Notes: generated by a model not told the origin, from the sequence alone. Shown: positions 36,538 to 45,728, numbered from the stretch's first letter. The stretch: 64,000 nucleotides of DNA from Syntrophotalea carbinolica DSM 2380 (GCF_000012885.1 NC_007498.2:3194001-3258000), one strand, 5' to 3'. A program made the numbers and translations.

Positions 36538-36825
36538 TTACTCGAGAACACCCAGGATGTCGTCTTCACGCATAATCTGGTATTCCAAGCCGTCAATCTT
36601 GATCTCGCTACCGGCGTACTTGCCGAACAGGACGCGATCGCCGACCTTGATATCCATGGGGAGCACGGTTCCGTCTTCAAGCACCTTGCCCTTGCCCACG
36701 GCCTTGACGATACCCTGCTGGGGCTTTTCCTTGGCGGAGTCGGGAATGATGAGACCACCGGCGGTGGTGGTTTCCTCTTCAATACGCTCAACGATGATAC
36801 GATCACGCAAAGGTCTGATGTTCAT
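36538..36825 (-). CDS. groES: co-chaperonin GroES (Hsp10)
   Basis: This 95-residue protein begins [18 protein letters not shown], has the mobile loop [18 protein letters not shown] and [12 protein letters not shown], and ends [11 protein letters not shown]. It caps the GroEL ring. AAAGGAG lies just before the ATG. It is first in the groESL operon. Confidence 0.98.
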   Translation of the reverse strand: MNIRPLRDRIIVERIEEETTTAGGLIIPDSAKEKPQQGIVKAVGKGKVLEDGTVLPMDIKVGDRVLFGKYAGSEIKIDGLEYQIMREDDILGVLE

Positions 36826-36957
36826 GATGCATTCTCCTTTCGTTCTGCCATAAAATTGAGTGCGGGAAAAATCCCGAAAACATCCTTCGCTATGCCAAAC
36901 AAAAAAAGCTCAAGTCCGATTTTCGCGCGGACCAAAGCCTTGGACTTTGGCGCAATG

Positions 36958-36984
36958 TTAGCACTCGGTTTACATGAGTGCTAA
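36958..36984 (-). promoter_or_regulatory. CIRCE operator of groESL
   Basis: TTAGCACTC, nine bases and GAGTGCTAA form a perfect CIRCE inverted repeat, the binding site of the heat-shock repressor HrcA. It lies immediately after the promoter, in the expected first transcribed bases. Confidence 0.95.
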
Positions 36985-36996
36985 CAAGCATGGCTA

Positions 36997-37024
36997 AATA
37001 TAATCAGCTGAATTTGAATGTCAA
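36997..37024 (-). promoter_or_regulatory. sigma-70 promoter of groESL
   Basis: On the minus strand a perfect TTGACA and TATATT are separated by 16 bp; the predicted start of transcription is at the edge of the CIRCE element. Confidence 0.8.
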
Positions 37025-37173
37025 GGGATTTTGCTAAAAATCTGGCAAGGCCCAGTTGACATTTCGGAATTTTCAGGCATAAACGTATACCTAATCGTTC
37101 AAGAATCCGACTTGACTTTGCGAATCCAGGTGTGTTACTTGGTCTTTAACTCGACACTGAGTACCGACAATTC

Positions 37174-37258
37174 GAAGGTCTCCCGTAACTGGCGTCTCGA
37201 GGTGGATCACCACCGGGGAGCGGGGCCAAAAGACCTTACAGCCGTACGCCTGGGCCCC
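37174..37258 (+). ncRNA. ZTP (pfl-type) riboswitch aptamer
   Basis: The conserved parts of the ZTP aptamer are visible in order: P1 arm AAGGTCT (37175-37181), CGTAACTGGCG, GGTGGATCACCACC, the invariant CGGGGAGCG, the closing P1 arm AGACCTT (37231-37237), and the 3' core GCCGTACGCCTGGGC (37241-37255). These RNAs bind ZMP/ZTP, which build up when 10-formyl-tetrahydrofolate is short. The 3' core overlaps the left arm of the terminator at 37247-37284, so ligand binding should block termination and turn on the aminotransferase gene at 37308. Confidence 0.88.
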
Positions 37259-37284
37259 CTTTTAAAAAGGGCCAGGCGTTTTTT
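37247..37284 (+). terminator. riboswitch-controlled terminator
   Basis: CGCCTGG pairs with CCAGGCG, and CCCTTTT with AAAAGGG, with a 3-nt bulge between, followed by TTTTTT. The left arm is also the 3' core of the ZTP aptamer, the usual arrangement of an ON switch. Confidence 0.85.
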
Positions 37285-37307
37285 ATTTTCTGAAGGAGCA
37301 CACAGCC

Positions 37308-38384
37308 ATGAGCAAGAAACTCTATATCCCCGGACCTGTCAAAGTGAGTGCCGATGTGCTGGAAGTCATGGCCACGCCCATGATCGGCCACCGCATGAAG
37401 GAATATGCCGTCCTTCACAAGGAAGTTACCGACGGCCTGAAAAAACTCCTGAACGCCCCCGGACCGGTATTTCTTTCCACCTCCAGCGCCTTCGGCGTTA
37501 TGGAAGGCGCGGTGCGCAACCTGGTGCAGAAACGCTGCGCCTGCTTCGCCAACGGTGCCTTCAGTAAAAAGTGGTACGACGTAACCCTGCGCTGTGGCTT
37601 GGAAGCCGATCTTTTCGATACCGAGTGGGGCCAGCCGGTCACCGCCGAAATGGTCGATGCCGCCCTTGCTACCGGCAAATACGACGCCATGACCGTCGTC
37701 CACAACGAAACTTCCACCGGGGTCATGTCTCCTCTGGATGAAATCGCCGCGGTCATGAAAAAATACCCCGAGGTTTCCTTCATTGTCGATACCGTATCCT
37801 CCATGACCGCCGTCCCCATCGACGTCACCGCGTTGGGCATCGATGTCTGTCTGGCCGGCGTGCAGAAAGCTTTCGCTCTGCCCCCGGGACTGGCCGTGTT
37901 CGCCGTCAGCCAAAAAGCGCTGGACAAAGCCCGCACCACCCCCAACCGCGGATACTACTTCGACTTCGAGGAATTCGAAAAGAACGACGCTAAAAACAAT
38001 ACCCCCAGCACCCCCTGCATCAGCCAGATTTACGCCTTGCGTCATCAGCTGCAGAAAATGTTCGCCGAAGGTCTGGAAGATCGCTATGCACGCCACGCGC
38101 AGATGGCCGATGCGACCCGCGCCTGGGCGCTCAAGCAGGGCTTCGGTCTCTACGCCGCCGAAGGTGCCCGCTCCCAGACCCTGACCGCGGTCAAAAACGA
38201 CGGCGGCACCGATGTAGCACGCCTCAAGGAATTGCTTGGCGAGCGCGGCTATGCCATGGACGGCGGCTACGGCAAAATCAAGAACGACACTTTCCGCATC
38301 CCGCACATGGGCGACATGACCATGGCGGACATGGAAGAATATTTCGCGCTGCTTGAGGAATTACTGCCCCAGGTGCGCAACTGA
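37308..38384 (+). CDS. class V aminotransferase (serine/alanine-glyoxylate type)
   Basis: This 358-residue PLP enzyme starts MSKKLYIPGPVKVSADVLE after GAAGGAG. MIGHRMKEYAVLHKEV is the family N-terminal motif, VDTVSSMTAVPIDV holds the PLP-binding Asp, and LAGVQKAFALPPGLAVF holds the Lys that carries the cofactor. Serine-glyoxylate and alanine-glyoxylate aminotransferases share this pattern; it probably makes or uses glycine or serine, which fits control by the ZTP riboswitch upstream since serine feeds one-carbon folate. Confidence 0.85.
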   Translation: MSKKLYIPGPVKVSADVLEVMATPMIGHRMKEYAVLHKEVTDGLKKLLNAPGPVFLSTSSAFGVMEGAVRNLVQKRCACFANGAFSKKWYDVTLRCGLEADLFDTEWGQPVTAEMVDAALATGKYDAMTVVHNETSTGVMSPLDEIAAVMKKYPEVSFIVDTVSSMTAVPIDVTALGIDVCLAGVQKAFALPPGLAVFAVSQKALDKARTTPNRGYYFDFEEFEKNDAKNNTPSTPCISQIYALRHQLQKMFAEGLEDRYARHAQMADATRAWALKQGFGLYAAEGARSQTLTAVKNDGGTDVARLKELLGERGYAMDGGYGKIKNDTFRIPHMGDMTMADMEEYFALLEELLPQVRN

Positions 38385-38454
38385 TTTTCATCCGTACCCC
38401 CCGGATGAGAAAACCGGAGACATCCCCATGTCTCAACTTTTTATTTTCTCCTCA

Positions 38455-38479
38455 GGCCCCCTTCGGGGGGCCCTTTTTT
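38455..38479 (+). terminator. terminator after the aminotransferase gene
   Basis: GGCCCCC, TTCG loop and GGGGGCC, followed by CTTTTTT. Confidence 0.85.
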
Positions 38480-38654
38480 ATTTCCATACCGCCCACCTCC
38501 CGTTTTTCCATAATCGCCAATGGCGCTCGCCATACGCCCGGTTATATCCTGCGTGCATTTCTCCCCGTACACGGACCATAGCTGTCAACGATTGCAAACA
38601 ACTACTCCTAACGACCTCCCGGCAACCGCTGTAAATCCGTTTGGCGCTCCGCTC

Positions 38655-38683
38655 TTGACAAATTGTTAACCAAACAATAAATT
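38655..38683 (+). promoter_or_regulatory. sigma-70 promoter of the TM2-pilin fusion gene
   Basis: A perfect TTGACA and TAAATT are 17 bp apart in an AT-rich stretch 69 bases before the start codon. Confidence 0.65.
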
Positions 38684-38751
38684 AGCGATGTTTTATTTTT
38701 ATACTTCAATGAACCTGTCGGTTCCGTGCCTGAAATGGTCAAGGAGGCAAC

Positions 38752-39495
38752 ATGCCGGAAAACAACGCTTCATCCAAGTTTTGCTCTACCTGCGGAAAAC
38801 CATTGCACCTGCAAGCCGAAATCTGCCCCCATTGCGGCGTCAGGGCCATGCCCGCACCCGGCACCGGGGTCAGCAAAGCAGCCCTGCTGCTTTTCACCTT
38901 TTTCCTCGGCGGCATCGGCGCTCACAAGTTTTATCTGCGAAAATACGGGCAGGGGGTTCTTTACCTTCTCTTCTGCTGGACCGGCATTCCCGGAATCGTT
39001 GCCTTCGTTGAATTCATCCTCTACTGCTTCAAAAGCGAAGCGGAACTGCAGCAATCCTATCCGATGACAAACGGAAGCGCCCTGGCGCTAGCCTTGATCG
39101 TGCCTTTCGGCATCATTCCCATCATTGGAATCCTCGCCGCTATCGCCATTCCCCAGTTTGTCTCCTACCGGCAGAAAGCCTATAACGCCGCGGCCTTGTC
39201 CGACCTCAAAAATTGCCGCACGGAAACCGAGGCCTACTATGCGGACAATTTCACGTATCCAACCCGAACCGGGCAGATGGTTTGCGGTACCGCCGATGGA
39301 GTGGCTGTTTACTTCCTGCCCCTGGGAGGGGAGGATTTTCAGATCATCAGTTTCCACAAAAACGGTGAAACCGCCTACCTGACAGGGAGCGAGAGTATCG
39401 AAATCTCCCAAAACTCCCGATCCGAGATCGAAAGTCAGCTCGCCGAGCAATTCGGCATGAGCGGTGGTTACGGTGCCTTCCATTTCATCGAATAG
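38752..39495 (+). CDS. zinc ribbon-TM2-pilin-like fusion membrane protein
   Basis: This 247-residue protein joins three modules. Residues 11-29 are a zinc ribbon (CSTCG and CPHCG). Residues 41-95 are a TM2 domain (FLGGIGAHKFYLRKYGQG, then LYLLFCW). Residues 112-170 match the N-terminal helix of Desulfuromonadales type IV pilin PilA (IIGILAAIAIPQFVSYRQKA, then YNAAALSDLKN and YYADNFTYP). The prepilin cleavage site GFTLIE is absent, so the helix is a fixed membrane segment. The remaining 75 residues form a beta-rich, pilin-like head. CAAGGAGG precedes the start. Function unknown. Confidence 0.8.
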   Translation: MPENNASSKFCSTCGKPLHLQAEICPHCGVRAMPAPGTGVSKAALLLFTFFLGGIGAHKFYLRKYGQGVLYLLFCWTGIPGIVAFVEFILYCFKSEAELQQSYPMTNGSALALALIVPFGIIPIIGILAAIAIPQFVSYRQKAYNAAALSDLKNCRTETEAYYADNFTYPTRTGQMVCGTADGVAVYFLPLGGEDFQIISFHKNGETAYLTGSESIEISQNSRSEIESQLAEQFGMSGGYGAFHFIE

Positions 39496-39506
39496 CCGGC
39501 ATGTAA

Positions 39507-39540
39507 AAAGAGGCGGGCCGCATAAAGGGCCCGCCTCTTT
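39507..39540. terminator. bidirectional terminator between convergent genes
   Basis: AAAGAGGCGGGCC and GGCCCGCCTCTTT pair over 13 bp around an 8-nt loop, serving the TM2-pilin gene and the convergent sigma-54 activator gene. Confidence 0.8.
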
Positions 39541-39587
39541 ATCGACCGGATGCACAGATATCCTGTCAGCTATGTATCCGCAGAACA

Positions 39588-41045
39588 TCAACCAAGATGT
39601 TTCTTCACCGTACGGCGATCAAGGCCGGTGCAGCGGGCCACCGCCTCGATAGTCCCGTGCCGCCGATAGAGCATCTGGCAATACCCTGCCAGCAGTTGCT
39701 GGGCGCCAAGGGTACCTTTATCGACAGCATCGAGCAAATGCGGATCGGAAAAGCTCGTGATGGCCCCCGCCTCTCCCTGGTAATGGCCGGTTACAAGGAT
39801 GCGGCGGATAGCCTGCTCCAGCTCCCGCACGTTACCCGGCCAATGATAGATGGGGCCGACGGAATCGACCAGCGTACTGCAAACAAAATCGACCAACTCT
39901 TCCCCTTGTCCGCCGAGCATGCGAAGCAATATGACCCGAACCATCGCCTCAAGTTCGCCGGGATCCTCCGCCAGGCGTTGCCGCAAGGGGGGCATGACAA
40001 GGATATCGGAACAGAGCCGGTAATAAAAATCGTCGCGAAACCGCCCATCCCTGCGCATGGTTTCAAGAGGCCTGTTGGTAGCGGCAATGACGCGGCCGTT
40101 AAAGCGCTGCTGTTCGTGACTACCGACAGGATAAAAGACGCGGTCCTGCAAAACCTGCAACAATTTGGTCTGCACCGGCAAGCTAAGATCGCCGATTTCG
40201 TCGAGGAAGATGGTCCCGTGCGGCGGGCAGCGACTGAAGGCTCCGGCATAGTCGCCGATGGCGCCGGTGAAAGCCCCCTTGCGGTGACCGAACAATTCCG
40301 ATTCGATAAGGGTTTCCGGATACTGCGAAAGATTGAGGTGGATAAAATTGCGGGTAAAGCTTTCGGCAAAGCAGCCCTTGTTGGCGTTGTAGGGGATAAA
40401 CCCGGAACGACCGATAGCCGCCGCAGCGGCCCCCTTGCCGGTGCCCGTTTCGCCGAGAAGCAGGGTCGAAAAATCCTCCATGCGATTCCAGAGCAGTTTT
40501 TCGTAACGCCGGATGTCGCTGGTGAAAATATTGTCCCACAAATGCCGCCGCAGTGTCTGCATGGAAGGACATAAACCGGCCAGGGTACCGTCAATGAAAT
40601 AAAAGGCACGGCGGATCTGATAGAAGATCGCCAGATAGCGCAGGGCCTCGGCGTTTTCGAAACCTACCGAGGTCAGGTCGGAAAGCACTTCCCGGGCAAA
40701 AAGCGAACGGCACGGCACATCGCCGGCGGCAATCTGTCGCCGGATAAAACCGTCGAACTCTTCCCGGTAACGGTGATAGACATCGAACAGATAGGCGTGA
40801 CGCAGCAACTCCCGATCTTCCCCGCCATAATGCCGAAGATCCGGTATGCCGAGTTTACTCAGCGCTTCTTTGGCCCGGACAGCAACCATGGCGAAAAGCT
40901 CATCCCGCCCGACATCTCCCTCCACAGCGGCAATGCGTCTGTCCAACGCTTCGCGTTCGGGGCTGAAGGGATTGGCAAAGGCAGCGCGCGCTATCAGGGA
41001 AAAGGTCCGATGATCGCCGTCGTTCAGTTTCTTTAAAGTCATCAT
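39588..41045 (-). CDS. sigma-54-dependent transcriptional activator
   Basis: This protein of about 485 residues (two adjacent ATGs, 41045 and 41042) has an AAA+ domain with Walker A LLLGETGTGKG, the sigma-54 contact loop ESELFGHRKGAFTGA, Walker B GTIFLDEIGDL and WPGNVRELEQ. The C-terminus is a short Fis-type helix-turn-helix (TIEAVARCTGLDRRTVKKHL). The first 170 residues are a sensory domain I do not recognise; no receiver Asp pattern is seen. It is divergent from a sigma-54 promoter serving the lipid operon, so it is probably that operon's activator. Confidence 0.88.
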   Translation of the reverse strand: MMTLKKLNDGDHRTFSLIARAAFANPFSPEREALDRRIAAVEGDVGRDELFAMVAVRAKEALSKLGIPDLRHYGGEDRELLRHAYLFDVYHRYREEFDGFIRRQIAAGDVPCRSLFAREVLSDLTSVGFENAEALRYLAIFYQIRRAFYFIDGTLAGLCPSMQTLRRHLWDNIFTSDIRRYEKLLWNRMEDFSTLLLGETGTGKGAAAAAIGRSGFIPYNANKGCFAESFTRNFIHLNLSQYPETLIESELFGHRKGAFTGAIGDYAGAFSRCPPHGTIFLDEIGDLSLPVQTKLLQVLQDRVFYPVGSHEQQRFNGRVIAATNRPLETMRRDGRFRDDFYYRLCSDILVMPPLRQRLAEDPGELEAMVRVILLRMLGGQGEELVDFVCSTLVDSVGPIYHWPGNVRELEQAIRRILVTGHYQGEAGAITSFSDPHLLDAVDKGTLGAQQLLAGYCQMLYRRHGTIEAVARCTGLDRRTVKKHLG

Positions 41046-41166
41046 GCATAAAATGTCTACCATACATGCACTATATGTCAACGGCAAACCTTGGATTTGT
41101 CCAGCAGCACGATGCTTTTCTAGAAATATCTTTATATTTCAACACCATAGAGCCGCACAGCGATTT

Positions 41167-41182
41167 TGGCATGGCATCTGCG
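41167..41182 (+). promoter_or_regulatory. sigma-54 (-24/-12) promoter of the lipid operon
   Basis: TGGCATGGCATCTGCG has the GG (41168-41169) and GC (41180-41181) elements with the exact 10-bp spacing and matches TGGCAyr-N4-TTGCw well. The first gene starts 62 bases later. The region at 41050-41090 (CATACATGCACTATATG) is a near palindrome that could bind the divergent activator. Confidence 0.7.
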
Positions 41183-41244
41183 ATAGGACAGATCATATCC
41201 AAACGATTCCTGCACACTCATACACAACAGAAGGAGAGGCAACC

Positions 41245-42237
41245 ATGCAGGATACTCCCGTCATCGACATCCACTGCCATGGTGCCGGAATCGGCGCTGG
41301 TCACAGCGGCTGCCGCATCGGGCAGCGCATGCGCCGCAGCTGGAAGTTTCGCCACTACCTCAAGGCCTTCGGGGTCACCGCCAACGAACTGGAACGCGAA
41401 GGGGACATATTGGTGATACGGCGTTTATCGACCCAGCTGGCCGCTTCGAACGCGGTGCACAAGGCCGTGCTGTTCGCCCTTGACGGCGTCATCGATGCCC
41501 GCGGCCAGCTGGACGAAGCGCGCACCGAACTGTACATCCCCAACACCTTTATCAAACAAGCCTGCCAGCGCCACCCCAATCTGCTGTTCGGCGCCAGCGT
41601 CAACCCGGCCCGCCCCGATGCACTCGATTGCCTGGAACGAGCCACCGCATGCGGGGCGGTTCTGATGAAATGGCTACCCTCCGTACAGGGCATCGACCCT
41701 GCGAATCCATCCCTGATTCCCTTTTACCAACGCCTGGCCGCATTGAAACTGCCCCTGCTGAGCCATACGGGAAACGAAGAATCCTTTACCCGGGCCGACA
41801 ACACGCTGGCCGACCCGGAACGGCTACGCCTGCCTCTGGAGCAGGGGGTTACGGTCATCGCCGCCCACTGCGCCAGCAACGGACGCAACGACAGGCAGCG
41901 TAATTTCGATCGCTTCCTGACCCTTATGCGCACATTTCCCAACCTGCACGGCGACCTTTCGGCCCTGACCCAGATCAACCGTCTGGGACACCTGCAACGC
42001 ATCCTGAAATATCCCGAATACCTGGACCGGCTGCATTACGGCACCGACATGCCCCTGCCCCGCACCGGCCTGACCTCGCCCTGGTTCCAGCTCGGGCGTC
42101 TGCCCCTGGCGACCATCCGAAAATTGGCCGCCATCGACAACCCCTGGGACCAGGACCTGCAACTGAAGCTGGCACTCGGTCTGCCCGCCCGCGTGCTGCA
42201 CAACACCCACCGGCTCCTGCGCCGGCCATCTCTATGA
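41245..42237 (+). CDS. amidohydrolase-family metal-dependent hydrolase
   Basis: This 330-residue protein is started at MQDTPVIDIHCHGAG after AAGGAG. HxH in DIHCHG, Lys in VLMKWLPSVQG, His in LLSHTGNEE and in VIAAHCASNG, and Asp in YGTDMPLPR trace the metal-binding barrel of the amidohydrolase superfamily. The substrate is unknown. It is first behind the sigma-54 promoter, and its stop overlaps an upstream Met of the next gene, so it belongs to the lipid operon and may hydrolyse a head group or fatty-acid amide; this is inference. Confidence 0.75.
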   Translation: MQDTPVIDIHCHGAGIGAGHSGCRIGQRMRRSWKFRHYLKAFGVTANELEREGDILVIRRLSTQLAASNAVHKAVLFALDGVIDARGQLDEARTELYIPNTFIKQACQRHPNLLFGASVNPARPDALDCLERATACGAVLMKWLPSVQGIDPANPSLIPFYQRLAALKLPLLSHTGNEESFTRADNTLADPERLRLPLEQGVTVIAAHCASNGRNDRQRNFDRFLTLMRTFPNLHGDLSALTQINRLGHLQRILKYPEYLDRLHYGTDMPLPRTGLTSPWFQLGRLPLATIRKLAAIDNPWDQDLQLKLALGLPARVLHNTHRLLRRPSL

Positions 42238-42245
42238 GGATTGTT

Positions 42246-45200
42246 ATGCCGACCACCGAACAGACCTCGCCACTCGCTGGCGCCTTCCATCGTCTCAATG
42301 CCGCCCAGGCCCTCGGCGCGCTGAACGACAACCTGATCAAGCTGATCATCGTCTTTGCTCTTATCAGCCGGCAAGGCGCCGATCAGGCCGGCACCATCGC
42401 CGCGCTCGGCAGCGCCGCCTTCATCGCCCCGTTCCTCCTGTTCTCGGCCTTGGCGGGCTCACTGGCCGACCATTTTCCCAAAAACCGCATCATTGTCTGG
42501 ATCAAAGGATTCGAAATCGGCATTGCACTGCTGGCGGTTATCGGGACCTGGACGGGAAATCCGGCCCTGCTCTACCTGACGGTTTTTCTGCTGGGATGCC
42601 ACAGTGCCATACTGGCTCCGGCCAAATACGGAATCGTACCGGAATTCGCCGCGAGGGAGGAGCTTTCCCGCGCCAACAGCCTGCTGGAAACCTTCACCTT
42701 CATGGCCATTGTCGGCGGCACGGCTCTGGCGCCGTTTCTGGTGCAGTTTTTCGGCGGCCGTCACCATATTTCACTGCTGATCGCCCTGGGTCTGGGTCTG
42801 GCGGGGTGGCTGCTGGCCCGAAGCCTGCCAACCACCGCGGCCGCGGCCGGCAACCGGACGTTAACGCTATCCCCCATGGCTTACTGGCGCACCTTGTGCA
42901 GACTGCGTCACGATCATTATCTGCTGCTGGCCATTATCGGTGCCGCTTATTTCCTGTTCGTCGGCGCCTTCTGCCAGCTCAACCTGCTGCCGTACGGCAT
43001 CATCCGCCTCGGGCTCACCGAGGAACAAAGCGGCTATCTGTTTCTTGCCGCCGCCCTTGGTATCGGGGTCGGCTCGCTGCTGGCGGGACGGTTGTCGGGC
43101 CGCAACGTCGAGTTCGGAGTGGTGCCCATTGGCGCCGCTGGCCTCACCCTCGCAGCTTTCGACCTGCATGTGATTCCGGCTCACCTGCCGCTGGTACTGA
43201 CTGTCATTGTCCTGTTCGGCATCAGTGCGGGGCTGTTCATCGTACCGCTGCAGGCATTCATCCAGATGCGTGCCCCGGCTGATCGTCGCGGTGAAATCCT
43301 GGCGGCGTCCAGTTTTCTCAGCTGGATGGGTGCCCTGGCCGCCTCGGGCCTGCTGTGGCTGATTTCCGGCCCCATGGGCATAGGCCCCGACGCCGCCTTC
43401 AGCCTGCTCGGCGCCATCACTCTGCTGCTGACCATCCTGACCCTGTATCTGCTGCCCGATTTTCTGTTACGTTTCATCGCCCTGGTGGTCATGCGCGTGG
43501 GATACCGGCTCACCATCACCGGACGGCAGCACATCCCCGTCGAAGGAGGAGCCTTACTGGTTGCCAACCACGTGTCCTGGGTCGATGCTCTGCTACTGAC
43601 AGCGACCCAGCAGCGACGTATCCGTTTCGTCATGGATCGGGGCATCTATCAGACACCGCTATTGCGACAACTCTTCCGGTTGATGCGGGTGATCCCGGTT
43701 TCCGCCAAAGACGGCAGAAAAGGGTTGAAGGAATTCATCGGCGGCGCCCGCAAAGCTCTGGATGACGGCTATATGGTGTGTATCTTCGCGGAAGGGGAGA
43801 TCACCCGCAACGGCATGCTCAACGAATTCAAGGGCGGCTTCGAACGCATCGTCAAAGGCACCGACTATCCGATCATTCCGGTGTACATCGGCGGCGCCTG
43901 GGGCAGCATCCTGTCGTACGCCCATGGCAAACTCCTGTCCCGCTTTCCCTCCCGGTTGCCCTACCCTGTCACGGTGGCATTCGGCGAGCCGCTGCCGGCC
44001 GGCAGCAGCGCTCATGCGGTACGGAGCGCCGTGATGGAACTATCCTGCGACTGGTTCAATGCCCGAAAACCGGAACGACGCAGCCTGGGCGAAATGTTCG
44101 TCGACACGGCCCGCCAGAACTGGCGACGGCCGGCCCTGGCCGACACCGGCGGTCGCCGCCTGAGCTACGGTCAGGCCCTGACAGCCGCACGCATTCTTGC
44201 TCAAAAACTCTCCCGCCTGACCGGCGATTCTCCCATGGTCGGGGTCTGTCTGCCGCCCACCGTCGGTGGCGCCCTGGCAAACCTGGCGTTGAATCTGAAC
44301 GGCACGGTGCCGGTAAACCTTAACTATACCGCCTCCGACGACGCTATCCGTTCGGCCATCGCCCGATGCCAAATCACCTGCACCATCAGCTCACGGGTGT
44401 TTATGGAAAAGCTCGGCACCCTGCCGGAGCTGCCCGGGACCGTCTATATCGAAGACCTGCTCGCCGGCATCGGCAGCATCCGAAAAATGCGGGCCTTCCT
44501 CATCGCCCGTCTGTTACCGTCACGCTTCTGGGCCCGGCCGCAGAACTTCGACGCCGACCAACTCGCCACCGTGATCTTTTCCTCAGGCAGCACCGGCGAG
44601 CCCAAGGGGGTCATGCTGTCGCACCACAATATACTGTCTAACCTCGAAGCCCTGCGCATCGTATTCCGGGTCGACAAACGCGACAACATCTGTTCCGCTT
44701 TGCCGTTTTTCCACTCCCTGGGCTTCACCGGTACTCTGTGGCTGCCGCTGCTTTCCGGTTTTTCCGCCGTTTATCACACCAACCCCCTGGACGGCGCCAC
44801 CATCGCCCGCACGGTACGGGAACACCGCTCGACCCTGCTGCTCACGACCCCGACTTTTCTCATGGCCTATATACGCCGGGCCAAACCCGCTGATTTTGCC
44901 AGCTTGCGTCTGGTGATGACCGGCGCCGAGAAACTCAAAACCAAACTGGCCGACAGCTTTGAACAAAGATTCGGCATCCGTCCCCTCGAAGGCTACGGCG
45001 CCACCGAACTTTCACCGGTCATTTCCCTCTCGGTACCCGACGTGGAAATCGACGGCATCCGCCAATCCGGATCCCGCGAGGGGAGTGTGGGGCTGCCGGT
45101 ACCCGGCGTCGCAGTGCAGATCGTCGATCTGGACAACTACGTCCCTGTCGATGGGAAAAGCCCCGGTCTGATCCTGGTCAAAGGCCCGAACCTCATGCTC

Positions 45201-45635
45201 GGCTATCTCGGCCGGCCGGACAAAACCGCGGCAGCGATCCGCGACGGCTGGTACGTCACCGGCGATATCGGGCACCTCGATCGTAGCGGTTTCCTGCACA
45301 TCACCGACCGGATGGCCCGCTTCAGCAAGATCGGCGGGGAAATGATCCCCCACGGGGCCGTGGAAGATGCCCTGCACACCGCCCTTGGCCGCACCGGCGT
45401 ACTGGCAGTAACCGGCATCCCCGACGACAAACGAGGCGAAAAGCTGGTGGTGGTCCACACCCCGGAAGCCGGCGAAGGCGCTGCCTTGCACGATCTTTTG
45501 ACACAAATCGAACTGCCCAACCTCTGGAAGCCGGGCAGGGACTGTTACGTACAGGTGGAAGCCATGCCGCTGCTCGGTACGGGCAAACTCGACCTGCGCG
45601 GGATCAGGAAAATCGCCATGACAGGGTTGGCGTAG
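42246..45635 (+). CDS. LplT-Aas-like fusion: MFS transporter, acyltransferase and acyl-ACP/CoA synthetase
   Basis: This 1,129-residue protein has three domains. Residues 1 to about 410 form a 12-helix MFS transporter like LplT (NRIIVWIKGFEIGIALLAVI, then LGCHSAILAPAKYGI). Residues of about 420-610 are a PlsC-type acyltransferase (VANHVSWVDALL, then FAEGEITRNGML). The rest is an AMP-forming ligase (TVIFSSGSTGEPKGVMLSH; GYGATELSP; later YVTGDIGHLD). E. coli splits these between LplT and Aas, which import and re-acylate lysophospholipids. The start has GAGG 6 nt upstream. Confidence 0.9.
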   Translation: MPTTEQTSPLAGAFHRLNAAQALGALNDNLIKLIIVFALISRQGADQAGTIAALGSAAFIAPFLLFSALAGSLADHFPKNRIIVWIKGFEIGIALLAVIGTWTGNPALLYLTVFLLGCHSAILAPAKYGIVPEFAAREELSRANSLLETFTFMAIVGGTALAPFLVQFFGGRHHISLLIALGLGLAGWLLARSLPTTAAAAGNRTLTLSPMAYWRTLCRLRHDHYLLLAIIGAAYFLFVGAFCQLNLLPYGIIRLGLTEEQSGYLFLAAALGIGVGSLLAGRLSGRNVEFGVVPIGAAGLTLAAFDLHVIPAHLPLVLTVIVLFGISAGLFIVPLQAFIQMRAPADRRGEILAASSFLSWMGALAASGLLWLISGPMGIGPDAAFSLLGAITLLLTILTLYLLPDFLLRFIALVVMRVGYRLTITGRQHIPVEGGALLVANHVSWVDALLLTATQQRRIRFVMDRGIYQTPLLRQLFRLMRVIPVSAKDGRKGLKEFIGGARKALDDGYMVCIFAEGEITRNGMLNEFKGGFERIVKGTDYPIIPVYIGGAWGSILSYAHGKLLSRFPSRLPYPVTVAFGEPLPAGSSAHAVRSAVMELSCDWFNARKPERRSLGEMFVDTARQNWRRPALADTGGRRLSYGQALTAARILAQKLSRLTGDSPMVGVCLPPTVGGALANLALNLNGTVPVNLNYTASDDAIRSAIARCQITCTISSRVFMEKLGTLPELPGTVYIEDLLAGIGSIRKMRAFLIARLLPSRFWARPQNFDADQLATVIFSSGSTGEPKGVMLSHHNILSNLEALRIVFRVDKRDNICSALPFFHSLGFTGTLWLPLLSGFSAVYHTNPLDGATIARTVREHRSTLLLTTPTFLMAYIRRAKPADFASLRLVMTGAEKLKTKLADSFEQRFGIRPLEGYGATELSPVISLSVPDVEIDGIRQSGSREGSVGLPVPGVAVQIVDLDNYVPVDGKSPGLILVKGPNLMLGYLGRPDKTAAAIRDGWYVTGDIGHLDRSGFLHITDRMARFSKIGGEMIPHGAVEDALHTALGRTGVLAVTGIPDDKRGEKLVVVHTPEAGEGAALHDLLTQIELPNLWKPGRDCYVQVEAMPLLGTGKLDLRGIRKIAMTGLA

Positions 45636-45728
45636 AGGGCGATCCTCAGGTTTGCCCCCACGGGGATTTTGACAGCACGCCACCGCCAAAGGGCGAAAAC
45701 CAAAATCACCCCACATACGAGGAAAACC

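Larger units (their letters stand above)
38385..38751. other. intergenic region with terminator and promoter
   Basis: These 367 bases hold a CATCCG hairpin directly after the aminotransferase stop (38384-38408), a rho-independent terminator (38455-38479) and a promoter (38655-38683) for the next gene. I see no gene. Confidence 0.6.

Noticed and set aside
37236-38306. A 356-residue minus-strand frame opposite the aminotransferase
   Set aside because: It is antisense to a clear PLP enzyme behind a riboswitch. Its glycine/valine-rich text is typical of reverse reading.
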